Shown in pieces: positions 17,211-28,521 of a stretch of 64,000 nt of DNA. The stretch's first letter is position 1; each line of letters opens with the position of its first letter. The notes beneath the pieces were generated by a model. The model searched no databases, was not told the origin of the DNA, and was given only the letters and a program-made list of their open reading frames with translations. The translations under genes and the position numbers were made by a program. Source of the DNA: Aurantiacibacter zhengii (GTDB lineage: Bacteria; Pseudomonadota; Alphaproteobacteria; Sphingomonadales; Sphingomonadaceae); the NCBI RefSeq assembly GCF_003584125.1, contig NZ_QXFL01000008.1, positions 62,001-126,000 of the forward strand, given 5' to 3'.

Positions 17211-17894
17211 ATGGACCAGAATACCTTGCTTGCCGTCCTCGTGATCCTTGTCCTGGTTGTCGCCATCGGCGTGTGGCTGTTCGTCAGCCGTCGCCGCACC
17301 GACCGCCTGCGTGACCGCTTCGGCGAAGAATACGATCGCACATTGGATGACACGGGCAACCGCGTGTCGGCGGAAAAGGCGCTGGAAGAACGCGAAAAGC
17401 GCGTCGAGGCGCTCGATATCCGTTCACTCACCGCCGACGAACACAGCCGTTTTGCAGAGGAATGGCGCGAGGTGAAAAGCGTGTTCGTAGATAGTCCGGT
17501 TGAGGCCGTGCTGCACGCTGACCGGATGCTGGCGAACATGATGAAGACCGTCGGTTATCCGATGGCCGACTTCGATCGTCGCTACGAAGACCTGACCGTC
17601 GACCATGCCGACGTTGCCCGCCACTACCGCGCCGGGCGCGACATCGCCGAGCGACATGGAAAGGGAAATGCGAGCACCGAGGACATGCGCCAGGCCATGA
17701 AGCATTACGAGGCGCTCTACGACCACCTCACGGCCAACAGCAACAATGCATCCGTGCAAACGCAAGACAGCCGGACCGCGGCCACCGGTACCACCAGGGT
17801 GACCGACGTGGACGGCGATGGCGATGCCGATATCGTGAGGCAAGATGTAAATGGCGACGGTCGTACAGACCGGGTCCGCACCACCCTCGACTGA
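17211..17894 (+). CDS. Membrane-anchored protein with C-terminal Asp-rich calcium-like repeats
   Basis: The 227-residue product starts with one hydrophobic helix, LLAVLVILVLVVAIGVWLFV, followed by RRR. A long charged alpha-helical domain comes next. It ends with two DxDGDGxxD-like loops (DVDGDGDAD and DVNGDGRTD) that resemble dockerin or EF-hand calcium sites. ATG 17211 was chosen because it begins right at the membrane segment. The N-out/C-in orientation implied by the following arginines would put the calcium-like loops in the cytoplasm. Function unknown. Confidence 0.78.
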   Translation: MDQNTLLAVLVILVLVVAIGVWLFVSRRRTDRLRDRFGEEYDRTLDDTGNRVSAEKALEEREKRVEALDIRSLTADEHSRFAEEWREVKSVFVDSPVEAVLHADRMLANMMKTVGYPMADFDRRYEDLTVDHADVARHYRAGRDIAERHGKGNASTEDMRQAMKHYEALYDHLTANSNNASVQTQDSRTAATGTTRVTDVDGDGDADIVRQDVNGDGRTDRVRTTLD

Positions 17895-17956
17895 GGCAGA
17901 TGGGCAGGCGGGCGATTAAGCCTGCCTGTCTGTCCCCCACCTGAGAGGCGTTGGGC

Positions 17957-18688
17957 CTAGCGATGCCCCTCGTGATTGAGGGCGTATTTCAGGCTCCCAC
18001 CGATCATCAGGCCGGAAATCACGATGATCAGTGTGGCCCAGATCCAGTGCGGCAGGAGCAGTTCCGCCTCGATCGCGCCGGTGTCGGACAGCATCGACTG
18101 ACCGCCGATCATCGCGCTTTCGGAAAACAGGTAATCCAGATCGTTGAACATCGATAGCGCGGCTAGCACGCCCAGGAATTGCAGCGCGAACAATTGCAGG
18201 CCGCGTGGTCCCCGCCAGGCCAGCCAGCCAAGGGCGGCTGCGATCAGCGGCAGGACGACAAAGCCGACTGTCGAGCGAACCCAGATGACGGTGGAGACGA
18301 CCAGCGCGCCCGCCAGCAGGACAAGCGCGGGCTTCCAGTACTTGCGCGCGCTGCTGGCAAGGATCAGCAGCGCGCCCATCGCGCTTGGCCCCAGCGGCCC
18401 GCCCATGGCGATCAGTGCGCGCGAAAGGCCGCCCCCATCCATCGCCGTGCGGGAGGAGGCATAGCCAGAGCCATTGGCGTAGATCACCAGTTCGTCGAAC
18501 GCATTGCCTGTCAGCAGCGCGGTCAGGCCGTGGCCCATCTCGTGAAACCATGTGGTGAGGATGACGAAGGGCCAGATCAGGTAATTGCCCAGCGGCAATG
18601 CCGGCAGCAACAGCACCAGTACGCCTGCCAGCACCAGTCTGCCGACCTGTTCTTCCTGGCTGCCCGGTCGCACGCCTCCGAATGCCAT
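17957..18688 (-). CDS. M50-like membrane metallopeptidase family protein
   Basis: The 243-residue integral membrane protein has HEMGH at about residues 49-53 inside a hydrophobic helix, the zinc-binding motif of site-2-protease-type (M50) enzymes. FNDLDYLFS near residue 185 may supply the third ligand (Asp). About six membrane segments are visible. Start 18688 (MAFGGVRPG) lies 4 bp after the upstream permease stop. The compact size and absence of a PDZ domain place it with the M50B-like group of unknown substrate. Proteolytic activity is inference. Confidence 0.8.
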   Translation of the reverse strand: MAFGGVRPGSQEEQVGRLVLAGVLVLLLPALPLGNYLIWPFVILTTWFHEMGHGLTALLTGNAFDELVIYANGSGYASSRTAMDGGGLSRALIAMGGPLGPSAMGALLILASSARKYWKPALVLLAGALVVSTVIWVRSTVGFVVLPLIAAALGWLAWRGPRGLQLFALQFLGVLAALSMFNDLDYLFSESAMIGGQSMLSDTGAIEAELLLPHWIWATLIIVISGLMIGGSLKYALNHEGHR

Positions 18689-18692
18689 CGCG

Positions 18693-19772
18693 TTACTCCG
18701 CCGCCACGGGTCGGGTGACGCCGCGCTGCTGGGCCAGCACGCCCCAAGCGGCGAGGAACAGGCCAGCCACCAGCGGGCCGACCACGATGCCGGAAAGACC
18801 CATCGCGGCAATTCCGCCAAGGGTAGTAACAAGGATGATCCAGTCGGGAATGCCGGTATCGCGGCCTACCAGGATCGGACGCAGCACGTTGTCCGCCATG
18901 CCGATCACCGCGAACCCGGACACAAGGACCACGACGCCCTGCCAGATGTCACCCACGGCCAGCAGGTAAAGAGCCACCGGTGCCCAGACCACGGCAGGGC
19001 CGATGGCCGGAACCAGGGAGAACAGCGCTGTCAGCAGCCCGAGGAGAACGATATTGGGCACCCCTGCGATCCAGTAGGTTATCGATCCCAGCGCGCCCTG
19101 GACGAGGCCGACCACGACCGAGCCTTTTATCGTGGCGCGCACGATGGCGAGGAATCGCTCGGCAAGCTCTGTCGCCACGTCGCTTGCCAATGGCAGGTGG
19201 GCGATAACCTGCCGCCCGATCTCTCTGCCGTCGCGCAGCAGGAAGTAGGCGACGTAGAGCCCGATGCCGAAAGCAAGGACGAAGCCAAGCGCGCTGCCGG
19301 TAATGGCCACCGCCTGTTGCGCAATCAGGCCGGAGCTTTCCAGCGCCAGGTCCTGTGCGCGCTGCTGCACCATCTCCGGCGTGCCAAAACCCGAAGCGTC
19401 GAGGTTTTGCCGGATCGCTTCGGGAAGCGCGGTATGGACTGCCTCGAACAGGGCGGCGATGTCGATGCGCCCCTCGCGAAAGGCGACCACCACGGCGGTT
19501 GCCTGTTCCACCACCACTCCGCCGATGAAGAAGGCGGGGATGATTATGGCGATTGTGATTACCAGCAAGGTGGCAATGGCCGCGCGGTTGCTGCCGCCCA
19601 TGCGCGCGCGGAACCACTGGTACAGCGGCTGGAACATGATCGCCGCCAGCGTCGCCCACAGCAGCGGTGCGACAAAGGGCCATACAATGTAGAGCAGCAC
19701 CAGCGAGACCAGCGCGAGGAAGACGAGAAAGCCCCCGTGCTCGACCGTACCCGACCTGTGCTGTCCGGTCAT
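18693..19772 (-). CDS. AI-2E family transporter (PerM/YdiK-like)
   Basis: The 359-residue protein has the eight-helix pattern of the AI-2E/PerM family. It starts LVSLVLLYIVWPFVAPLLWA, with a long soluble loop between the early helices. The conserved late segments are LPLASDVATELAERF, GLLTALFSLVPAIGPAVVW and FVSG-type glycine-rich helices before VIGMADNVLRPILVGR. Members have been linked to autoinducer-2 export and to Na+/H+ antiport; the substrate here is unknown. It lies between gyrB and an M50-like gene on the same strand with short gaps. Confidence 0.9.
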   Translation of the reverse strand: MTGQHRSGTVEHGGFLVFLALVSLVLLYIVWPFVAPLLWATLAAIMFQPLYQWFRARMGGSNRAAIATLLVITIAIIIPAFFIGGVVVEQATAVVVAFREGRIDIAALFEAVHTALPEAIRQNLDASGFGTPEMVQQRAQDLALESSGLIAQQAVAITGSALGFVLAFGIGLYVAYFLLRDGREIGRQVIAHLPLASDVATELAERFLAIVRATIKGSVVVGLVQGALGSITYWIAGVPNIVLLGLLTALFSLVPAIGPAVVWAPVALYLLAVGDIWQGVVVLVSGFAVIGMADNVLRPILVGRDTGIPDWIILVTTLGGIAAMGLSGIVVGPLVAGLFLAAWGVLAQQRGVTRPVAAE

Positions 19773-19781
19773 CGATGCGCC

Positions 19782-22376
<2,595 letters not shown>

Positions 22377-22588
22377 TCAGAGGGCGCTTTTCCACCAGTT
22401 ACCGTCACCAGGACGGTGTTTGGCCCGATTTGTGGTGCCACGAGGTACCGGAGGGTGCTCGGTACATCTTAAAGCGCACAGGAACGCGCGATTCGAAACG
22501 CGAACCGTAATTTGCCGCTCACCCACCCGATCCTACCCGGCACCAGCCGGGACCGGGGCCACGCCTTGTGCGTTTGGGAGGCATGACG

Positions 22589-23287
22589 ATGGTTCTGATT
22601 GTCGTGCTCGTAGTGTCCGGAGCGCTCGTTGCCGGGGCCGTGTGGGGTGCCTATGGCTCGATGGGAAAACAGACCGAGGGGTTCCTGGTGGCGCTGGCGG
22701 GCGGAGCCCTGCTGCTTTCCGTGACGACCGAGCTGATAGAACCGGCTGTCGAGCGGGCCGGGCTTTCAGTTGCCGCGCTGGCTGTGGCCACGGGTGCCGG
22801 GCTGTTCACTGGCATCGATTACCTGGTTTCCAGGAAGTGGGGCTCCGACAGCGGCGGCGGGCTGCTTGCATCCATCACCCTTGACGGGATTCCGGAAAAC
22901 CTGGCTCTTGGCGTTGCGCTGATCGGCGCTGGTGCACCCGAAGTCGCTGCGCTGGCCGGGTCCATCCTGCTGTCGAACCTGCCGGAAGCGGCGGGCGGCG
23001 CGAAGCAGATGGCGCAAGGCAGAATGTCGAAGGGGAAGGTCATCGCGCTTTGGGCGGCCACGGCAGCGCTGCTGTCGGTCGCCGCAATCGCGGGTAACAT
23101 CCTGCTCGCAAATGTCGGGGAGGGGCCGCTTTCCTTCATTCGCGGTCTTGCCGCAGGCGCGGTGGTTGCAAGCCTTGCCACCGAGGTATTCCCGCAGGGG
23201 TTCAAGGACGATCACCACTGGGCCGGCATAGCCACGGCCCTGGGCCTGCTGGCCGCACTGGCGCTGGGCCAGCTGGGAAGCGGATAG
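22589..23287 (+). CDS. ZIP-like divalent-metal permease
   Basis: The 232-residue membrane protein has about seven helices and the ZIP family pair of polar helices: DGIPENLALGVAL (about residue 94) and SNLPEAAGGAKQM. Histidines usually seen in the first metal site are replaced by D/N/E, so metal choice or even transport function may differ from ZupT. ATG 22589 is preferred because GGGAGG sits 7 bases upstream; ATG 22583 and GTG 22568 are in-frame alternatives. It diverges from gyrB across about 250 bp that hold small GC-rich hairpins but no gene. Confidence 0.82.
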   Translation: MVLIVVLVVSGALVAGAVWGAYGSMGKQTEGFLVALAGGALLLSVTTELIEPAVERAGLSVAALAVATGAGLFTGIDYLVSRKWGSDSGGGLLASITLDGIPENLALGVALIGAGAPEVAALAGSILLSNLPEAAGGAKQMAQGRMSKGKVIALWAATAALLSVAAIAGNILLANVGEGPLSFIRGLAAGAVVASLATEVFPQGFKDDHHWAGIATALGLLAALALGQLGSG

Positions 23288-23290
23288 AAA

Positions 23291-23369
23291 AATGACCGCC
23301 TCCGGGCTGGGGAGACGGCCATCTTGTCGGCCCGGAAACGGGGGGGAGGGGGGAGAGAAGTTTCCGGGC
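23291..23369 (-). terminator. Two consecutive hairpins and T-run downstream of a 26-codon ORF
   Basis: Read on the minus strand, GCCCGGAAAC (23369-23360) pairs perfectly with GTTTCCGGGC (23339-23330) around a C-rich 20-base loop. A second hairpin, GGCCGTCTCC with GGAGGCGGTC, follows and ends in ATTTTTC near 23286. The second hairpin with T-run is a normal intrinsic terminator. The first has no counterpart at most gene ends. On the plus strand its loop is a run of G residues. Together with the small ORF at 23395-23475 this defines a possible short transcript of about 190 bases. Confidence 0.65.
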
Positions 23370-23394
23370 TTCAGGGGTTCCTTGTTAATCGCGC

Positions 23395-23475
23395 CTAGAG
23401 AATGCCCATCAGCAGCGTGCTGCTGACGGTGATCGCGGCGAGCGAGGCAAGGATATTGGTTGCGTAATACCGCAT
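23395..23475 (-). CDS. Possible 26-residue membrane peptide
   Basis: The ORF encodes [20 protein letters not shown] followed by LLMGIL, one continuous hydrophobic helix after a short polar start. AGGACG lies 9 bases before the ATG. Downstream are two hairpins and a T-run, which make this a complete small transcription unit on the minus strand. Similar one-helix peptides are common in sphingomonads and are usually missed by gene callers. Function unknown; it could also be a spurious ORF inside a small RNA. Confidence 0.5.
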   Translation of the reverse strand: MRYYATNILASLAAITVSSTLLMGIL

Positions 23476-23556
23476 TGTTATTTTCGTCCTGTTTATGAGT
23501 TCGACGGGACGAATCTGTGTCGCCGCCCCGCGTCGATGGCGCAGATGGCGTGCGAA

Positions 23557-23608
23557 CGAATATATTACAAATGCGAAATATTCGACAAGTGTTGCGTGTT
23601 TTGCAACA
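23557..23608. promoter_or_regulatory. AT-rich inverted repeats in front of guaA
   Basis: CGAATAT (23557-23563) is repeated in inverse as ATATTCG (23578-23584). TGTTGC (23590-23595) is inverted as GCAACA (23603-23608) with a 7-base loop. The segment is clearly richer in A and T than its surroundings. It lies 66-117 bases upstream of the guaA ATG and upstream of the divergent 26-codon ORF. It probably contains promoters or operators for one or both; no specific regulator can be named. Confidence 0.5.
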
Positions 23609-23673
23609 TATCATCCTCAGCGGCATTCTGCCCGCTACTGGACTTGCGCTTCGCCTTTGGGCAATGCGCTGCC

Positions 23674-25248
23674 ATGCAGGCAGAGCTTATTCCCGATTCC
23701 ATCCTCATCGTCGATTTCGGCAGCCAGGTCACCCAGCTGATTGCGCGCCGCGTGCGCGAGGCGGGCGTCTATTCCGAGATTACCCCGTTCACCCAGGCCG
23801 AGGAAGCCTTCAACCGGATGAACCCCAAAGGCATCATCCTGTCGGGCAGCCCCGCCAGTGTGTGCGACGAAGGAAGCCCTCGGGCGCCGCAGGTGCTGTT
23901 CGACAGTGGCCTGCCGATCCTTGGCATCTGCTACGGCCAGCAGGTGATGACTACGCAACTGGGCGGCGAAGTGCGCCCCGGCCATGAAACCGGAGATGGC
24001 GGCGAATTCGGGCGCGCGTTCCTGACCGTGACCGAGGATTGCGCGCTGTTCGACGGCCTGTGGAAAGTGGGCGAGCGCCACCAGGTGTGGATGAGCCACG
24101 GCGACAAGGTGACGCGCTTTGCCGACGGGTTCGAGATCGTCGCCACCAGTGATGGCGCACCCTTTGCCGTGATCGCGGACGAGAGCCGCAAGTATTACGG
24201 CACGCAGTTCCACCCGGAAGTCTACCACACGCCCGACGGTGCGCGGCTGCTGGCCAACTTCGTACGCCACGTGTGCGGGCTGGCGGGCGACTGGACGATG
24301 GCCGCCTACCGCGAGACGAAGATTGCCGAAATCCGCGAGCAGGTGGGTGGCGGCAAGGTGATCTGCGGCCTTTCGGGCGGAGTCGACAGTTCCGTCGCCG
24401 CGATCCTCATCCACGAGGCCATCGGCGACCAGCTGACCTGCGTCTTCGTGGACCACGGCCTGCTGCGCCTGAACGAGCGGCAGCAGGTCGAGACGATGTT
24501 CCGCGACCATTACAACATTCCGCTGGTGGTGGTGGATGCGGAAGAACGCTTCATGGCGGGCCTCGCCGGCGTCACCGACCCGGAAAAGAAGCGAAAGTTC
24601 ATCGGCGCCGAGTTCATCAACGTGTTCGAGGCCGAGGCAGAGAAGATCGGCGGTGCAGATTTCCTCGCCCAGGGCACGCTCTACCCCGACGTGATCGAAA
24701 GCGTCAGCTTCACCGGCGGGCCGAGCGTGACGATCAAGAGCCACCACAACGTGGGCGGCCTGCCCGAACGCATGAACATGAAGCTGGTCGAACCCTTGCG
24801 CGAACTGTTCAAGGATGAGGTGCGCGAACTCGGCCGCGAACTGGGCCTGCCCGAGATGTTCGTAGGCCGTCATCCGTTCCCCGGACCCGGCCTTGCCATC
24901 CGGATCCCCGGCGAAGTGACCAAGGAGCGCTGCGACATCCTGCGCAAGGCCGACGCGATCTATCTCGAGGAGATCCGCAACGCGGGCCTCTACGATGCGA
25001 TCTGGCAGGCCTTTGCCGTGCTGCTGCCGGTAAAGACCGTGGGCGTGATGGGCGACGGGCGCACTTACGATAGCGTGTGCGGTCTGCGCGCCGTCACAAG
25101 CACAGACGGCATGACGGCGGATGTCTACCCCTTCGACGCCAGCTTCCTGACCGGCGTCGCCACCCGCATCGTGAACGAGGTGCAGGGCGTGAACCGCGTG
25201 GTCTACGACTATACCAGCAAGCCGCCCGGCACGATCGAGTGGGAGTAA
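23674..25248 (+). CDS. guaA: GMP synthase (glutamine-hydrolysing)
   Basis: GuaA converts XMP, ATP and glutamine to GMP, the last step of guanine nucleotide synthesis. The 524-residue chain has an N-terminal class I amidotransferase domain with nucleophile Cys86 in GICYGQQ and the His/Glu pair in TQFHPEVYH. The PP-loop ATPase follows with [10 protein letters not shown], then the dimer domain with [13 protein letters not shown] and the end [20 protein letters not shown] 23674 gives the normal family N-terminus; longer in-frame starts extend into the AT-rich promoter region. The following gene appears to start right behind its stop codon. Confidence 0.97.
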   Translation: MQAELIPDSILIVDFGSQVTQLIARRVREAGVYSEITPFTQAEEAFNRMNPKGIILSGSPASVCDEGSPRAPQVLFDSGLPILGICYGQQVMTTQLGGEVRPGHETGDGGEFGRAFLTVTEDCALFDGLWKVGERHQVWMSHGDKVTRFADGFEIVATSDGAPFAVIADESRKYYGTQFHPEVYHTPDGARLLANFVRHVCGLAGDWTMAAYRETKIAEIREQVGGGKVICGLSGGVDSSVAAILIHEAIGDQLTCVFVDHGLLRLNERQQVETMFRDHYNIPLVVVDAEERFMAGLAGVTDPEKKRKFIGAEFINVFEAEAEKIGGADFLAQGTLYPDVIESVSFTGGPSVTIKSHHNVGGLPERMNMKLVEPLRELFKDEVRELGRELGLPEMFVGRHPFPGPGLAIRIPGEVTKERCDILRKADAIYLEEIRNAGLYDAIWQAFAVLLPVKTVGVMGDGRTYDSVCGLRAVTSTDGMTADVYPFDASFLTGVATRIVNEVQGVNRVVYDYTSKPPGTIEWE

Positions 25249-25249
25249 G

Positions 25250-26371
25250 CTGATCGCCCCGCGCGCAGCCTTCTGTCTCGCGCTCGCTGCTCTGGGCGCA
25301 GCTACCGCCATGCCTGCCCATGCACAGTCAGTCAGCGATGTTTTTTCACGCGGCTGCGGCGATGACAACGGCGTGGATCGATGCGCCGAGGACGTACAGG
25401 CGCGCATGCATACGCAGTACGGCATTGCCGATGCGCGTGATCTGCTGAATGCGAACATTACCACGCGCCGGGCAATGTTCGTCGATGGCTACGGCAACGA
25501 TGTTGCAGCGGTGGTGTTCAAGCGCGAACCGGGTGAGACGCCCTTTGTCGAAGTTCTTATCCCGGGAGAAGGACTGGCGGACGAGCGGGGCCACTTACGT
25601 GCAACGGTAAGCGATGTGACATGGCGCGAGGTGCTCGGCCGTTCATCCCATTTCGATCAGTTGCTCGCTCGCGAAGTGGCCGACAGCAATAGCGATGGCA
25701 CAAGTATCTGCCTGCATGGATGGTTCGTGGTGGTGGATGCGGTAGATGCACCGCGGGTTTCTCCCACGATTTTGGCGGGCACCGGCTCCATCGGCCAGGA
25801 ACGCGATCCGGCTCTCCCGGTCGATCCGCCGATGGAAGAAGGTGTCGTACGTAGCGATGCCGAGGGCGCCTGTGCTGGCGGTCTCGCAATGAGCTACGCC
25901 TTTGCACTGGCGGACATGGCGTACGAATCACTGCCACAATGCAGCACGCTATCGATGGACAATTTTCGCACGCGGGCAAACCTTCTCGCCGCCTGTCGCA
26001 TGCTGGATGGAGACAGGCTGGTTGCCGGCGAAGCCTACGGCGAGGTTGCAAGGCTGGAACGTTTGCTGCGCATGGAACGGCGCGGAACATCGTCACAGGA
26101 TCAGGAATTGCAGTGGCTGTTCGTCGGCTACGGCGATGCCCGCCTCCGGCTGCTGCGCGATGCGCTGGATGGCGGCTACCTGTCATTCACAAGGTTCGCA
26201 GGCATCGATCCCGATCATGCCGAAGCGCACGGGCAGGTTGCCTATGCCGGTGAGGACGGCATCCCTGTTGAAGTGGCCGATGTCACGCTGACAATGCTGC
26301 GCCAGACGGGCGAGTTCAAGATCGATACGGTAAGGGTATCGGACCGGAGGCCGTTCGAACCGGGAGACTAG
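25250..26371 (+). CDS. Exported protein of unknown function, apparent CTG start
   Basis: From an in-frame CTG at 25250 the reading frame gives LIAPRAAFCLALAALGAATA and then MPAHAQ, a normal Sec signal peptide cleaved after AHA or HAQ. The first ATG (25310) lies inside this signal and would leave no hydrophobic core. No ATG, GTG or TTG occurs upstream in frame before that point. GGGAG, overlapping the guaA stop region, sits 4 bases before the CTG. The mature protein of about 345 residues has six to eight cysteines and no motif I recognise. It is probably periplasmic. Confidence 0.68.
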   Translation: MIAPRAAFCLALAALGAATAMPAHAQSVSDVFSRGCGDDNGVDRCAEDVQARMHTQYGIADARDLLNANITTRRAMFVDGYGNDVAAVVFKREPGETPFVEVLIPGEGLADERGHLRATVSDVTWREVLGRSSHFDQLLAREVADSNSDGTSICLHGWFVVVDAVDAPRVSPTILAGTGSIGQERDPALPVDPPMEEGVVRSDAEGACAGGLAMSYAFALADMAYESLPQCSTLSMDNFRTRANLLAACRMLDGDRLVAGEAYGEVARLERLLRMERRGTSSQDQELQWLFVGYGDARLRLLRDALDGGYLSFTRFAGIDPDHAEAHGQVAYAGEDGIPVEVADVTLTMLRQTGEFKIDTVRVSDRRPFEPGD

Positions 26372-26460
26372 CCATGGCTTGCGCACACGTCTTTGCGGAA
26401 CAAGCGCCAGCGGACAGTGGTTGAACCGGCAACAACAGCTTTCGCCAGAGGATAATCGCC

Positions 26461-26904
26461 ATGCTTCTTCGTGCCGTCGCCATCAGCGCTGCCGCCCTTT
26501 CGCTTTCCGCCTGCGAGACCCTGGAGCAGACATACACCGAGGCGATCTCGTCCACCTACGACGCGGAACTGCGCGGCGCGAACCAGGTCGGCCCTGGCGA
26601 CCCGGACGGATACGGCACTGCGGAAATCAGCTTTTCCGACGAACTGACGCGGGTCTGCTGGGACCTGAACGACCTGCAGAATCTCGGCCCGATCACCGGC
26701 GCGCATATCCATCGCGGCGCAGCGGGCCAGAACGGCCCCGTGGTGCTGCCTTTCACACGCTCTACCGAGGGCGGCTGGCGCGGATGCAGCTCGGACACCG
26801 CCTGGGTCCAGCGCGCATTCTCCGAGGGGCTTTCGAACTATTACGTCAACGTCCACACGGCTGAATATCCCGAGGGCGCCATCCGCGGCCAGTTGCGGCA
26901 ATAG
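26461..26904 (+). CDS. CHRD domain lipoprotein
   Basis: The 147-residue product begins with a lipoprotein signal ending LSAC (Cys18). A single CHRD domain follows, named after chordin: AELRGANQVGPGDPDGYGTAEI, LGPITGAHIHRGAAGQNGPVVLP and YYVNVHTAEYPEGAIRGQL. CHRD domains are beta-rich and of unknown bacterial function, occurring in exported proteins. The ATG follows AGAGGATAATCGCC. It stands 11 bp before a DNA glycosylase gene but may be transcribed with it. Confidence 0.9.
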   Translation: MLLRAVAISAAALSLSACETLEQTYTEAISSTYDAELRGANQVGPGDPDGYGTAEISFSDELTRVCWDLNDLQNLGPITGAHIHRGAAGQNGPVVLPFTRSTEGGWRGCSSDTAWVQRAFSEGLSNYYVNVHTAEYPEGAIRGQLRQ

Positions 26905-26915
26905 CCCGGAAGAAA

Positions 26916-27626
26916 GTGGAACTGCCCTTCGATGACCCGCGACAGACACGGCTCGCGCGCATCCATGCGGCACTGATTGGCGCATTCGGGCGGATCGAAC
27001 GCCCGGACGACAAGCGTCGCGATCCCGCATGGACGCTGGTGCAGGGCGTGATCGGGGCGCAGACCAAGACGGCCATCTCCAACGCGTCCACCGATGCCTT
27101 GCTGGCGCGGTACGGGTCGTGGGAGGCCGTGGCCCGCGCAGACCTGGCCGAATTGCAGGCACTACTGGGCAACCAGACCTTTCCCTCCGTCGCGGCCGAG
27201 CGGCTGAAAGCATGCCTGCTTGCGATCATGGCGGAGCGTGGGGCGGTGGACATGCGCCACCTCTCGAACCTGCCGGACGAGATAGCGATGGACTGGCTCG
27301 AGGTGCTGCCGGGCGTCGGTCGCAAGATTGCCGCGGGCGTGATGAACACGTCTATGTTCGCGCGCCGCCAGCTGGTGATCGACGGCCATCATCGCAGGGT
27401 GATGCAGCGGGTCGGCCTGGTTCCGCCACGGGCGGATACCGCCCGCGCCTACACCGCGCTGATGCCGGTTTTGCCGGAGGAATGGAGCGCGGCGGACATC
27501 GACGAACATCACCTGCTCGTGAAATGGCTGGGCCAGGTGCATTGCCGCCCGTCGAAACCGCTTTGCGCAGCCTGCCCGATCCGTGCCGACTGCGATACCG
27601 GAACCGGCCGGACGCCAATACGCTGA
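26916..27626 (+). CDS. HhH-GPD DNA glycosylase/AP lyase, endonuclease III-like, [4Fe-4S]
   Basis: The 236-residue protein has the helix-hairpin-helix LPGVGRKIA with Lys137 and the downstream Asp156 in VIDGHHRRVMQR, the two catalytic residues of endonuclease III-type bifunctional glycosylases. The C-terminus holds the iron-sulfur ligands Cys210, Cys217, Cys220 and Cys226 with spacing C-x6-C-x2-C-x5-C. It differs clearly from the canonical Nth encoded two genes downstream, for example GHHRRV instead of AHVHRV, so its lesion spectrum may differ. The start is a GTG after GGAAGAAA. It lies 6 bp from the YrhK-like gene. Confidence 0.88.
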   Translation: MELPFDDPRQTRLARIHAALIGAFGRIERPDDKRRDPAWTLVQGVIGAQTKTAISNASTDALLARYGSWEAVARADLAELQALLGNQTFPSVAAERLKACLLAIMAERGAVDMRHLSNLPDEIAMDWLEVLPGVGRKIAAGVMNTSMFARRQLVIDGHHRRVMQRVGLVPPRADTARAYTALMPVLPEEWSAADIDEHHLLVKWLGQVHCRPSKPLCAACPIRADCDTGTGRTPIR

Positions 27627-27632
27627 GCCTGC

Positions 27633-27869
27633 ATGGGCAACCTTATCCGCACCATCGTGACCGACTTCGGCTGGATCCATCGCTCGCTCGGCCTTGGCGG
27701 CAATCTGACCTTTCTTGTCGGCAGCGTGCTGTTCCTGCCCCGCTTCGAGGAATGGAAGACGACGGGGGTCTGGCTGTTCATCGTCGGCGCTGCACTCATG
27801 CTGGTCGGTGCACTCGGCGAATTCCTCGTGCGCCTGCCCTCCGTCCGGGATGAAGCCGACGATGATTGA
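27633..27869 (+). CDS. Small YrhK-like membrane protein
   Basis: The 78-residue protein has two hydrophobic helices, GGNLTFLVGSVLFLP and VWLFIVGAALMLVGALGEFLV, linked by a short loop with RFEEWKTTG. This matches YrhK-domain proteins of unknown function. The stop lies inside the start region of the following nth gene (8-bp overlap), so the two are translated together. Its placement between two DNA repair enzymes is unexplained. Confidence 0.8.
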   Translation: MGNLIRTIVTDFGWIHRSLGLGGNLTFLVGSVLFLPRFEEWKTTGVWLFIVGAALMLVGALGEFLVRLPSVRDEADDD

Positions 27870-28521
27870 AATTGAAGAGGTCGAAGAGGTCTATCGCCGC
27901 CTCTCGCAGGCCATGCCGGGGCGGACGAAGGATGCCAAGGGCCCAAAGGGGCAGCCCGATGCCTTTCGATCCTGTATCTCTTGCATGTTGTCTGCCCAGT
28001 CGCTGGATCTCAATACGGCAGCGGCCACGAAAGCGCTGTTCGCACTGGCAACCACGCCGGAGGGCATGCTGGCGCTTTCCGACGACGCGATTGCGCAGGC
28101 CATCAAGCCATGCGGTCTCTACAACATGAAGACACGCAACATCCGCAGGTTCTGCGAGGCATTGTTGGCCGAACACGGCGGCAGGGTGCCGAACACACGG
28201 GAGGGCCTTCTGGCGCTGCCCGGCATCGGGCGCAAGTGCGCCGACATCGTGCTGAGCTTCACCTTCGGGAAAGACGTGATCGCGGTCGACGCCCATGTGC
28301 ACCGCGTGTGCAACCGCATCGGCCTGACCGAGGCGAAGACGGCGGACAAGACGGCGCAGCAACTGGAAGAGAGATCGCCCGACTGGGCTATGCGCGACGG
28401 GCACTTCTGGCTAATCCAGTTCGGCAAGCGGGTTTGCCGGGCACGCGCGCCGCAATGTGGCACCTGCCCGGTGAACGATCTGTGTGAATATTACGCCGGG
28501 AACGGCGAGGAGACGCAATGA
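27862..28521 (+). CDS. nth: Endonuclease III
   Basis: Nth removes oxidised pyrimidines and cleaves the abasic site. The 219-residue protein has LPGIGRKCADIV with Lys125 and VDAHVHRVCNRIG with Asp143, plus iron-sulfur cysteines 192, 199, 202 and 208 in the standard C-x6-C-x2-C-x5-C spacing. The early SCMLSAQSLD segment is the usual LSxQ(T/S)xD substrate motif. ATG 27862 or the in-frame ATG 27850 could be the start. It overlaps the previous small membrane protein by 8 bp and the next gene by 4 bp. Confidence 0.93.
   Translation: MIEIEEVEEVYRRLSQAMPGRTKDAKGPKGQPDAFRSCISCMLSAQSLDLNTAAATKALFALATTPEGMLALSDDAIAQAIKPCGLYNMKTRNIRRFCEALLAEHGGRVPNTREGLLALPGIGRKCADIVLSFTFGKDVIAVDAHVHRVCNRIGLTEAKTADKTAQQLEERSPDWAMRDGHFWLIQFGKRVCRARAPQCGTCPVNDLCEYYAGNGEETQ

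Noticed and set aside
22430-22520. tRNA-like sequence with GATTCGAA between gyrB and the ZIP gene
   Set aside because: The supposed T-arm does not pair as a 5-bp stem and no acceptor stem or anticodon arm can be formed.
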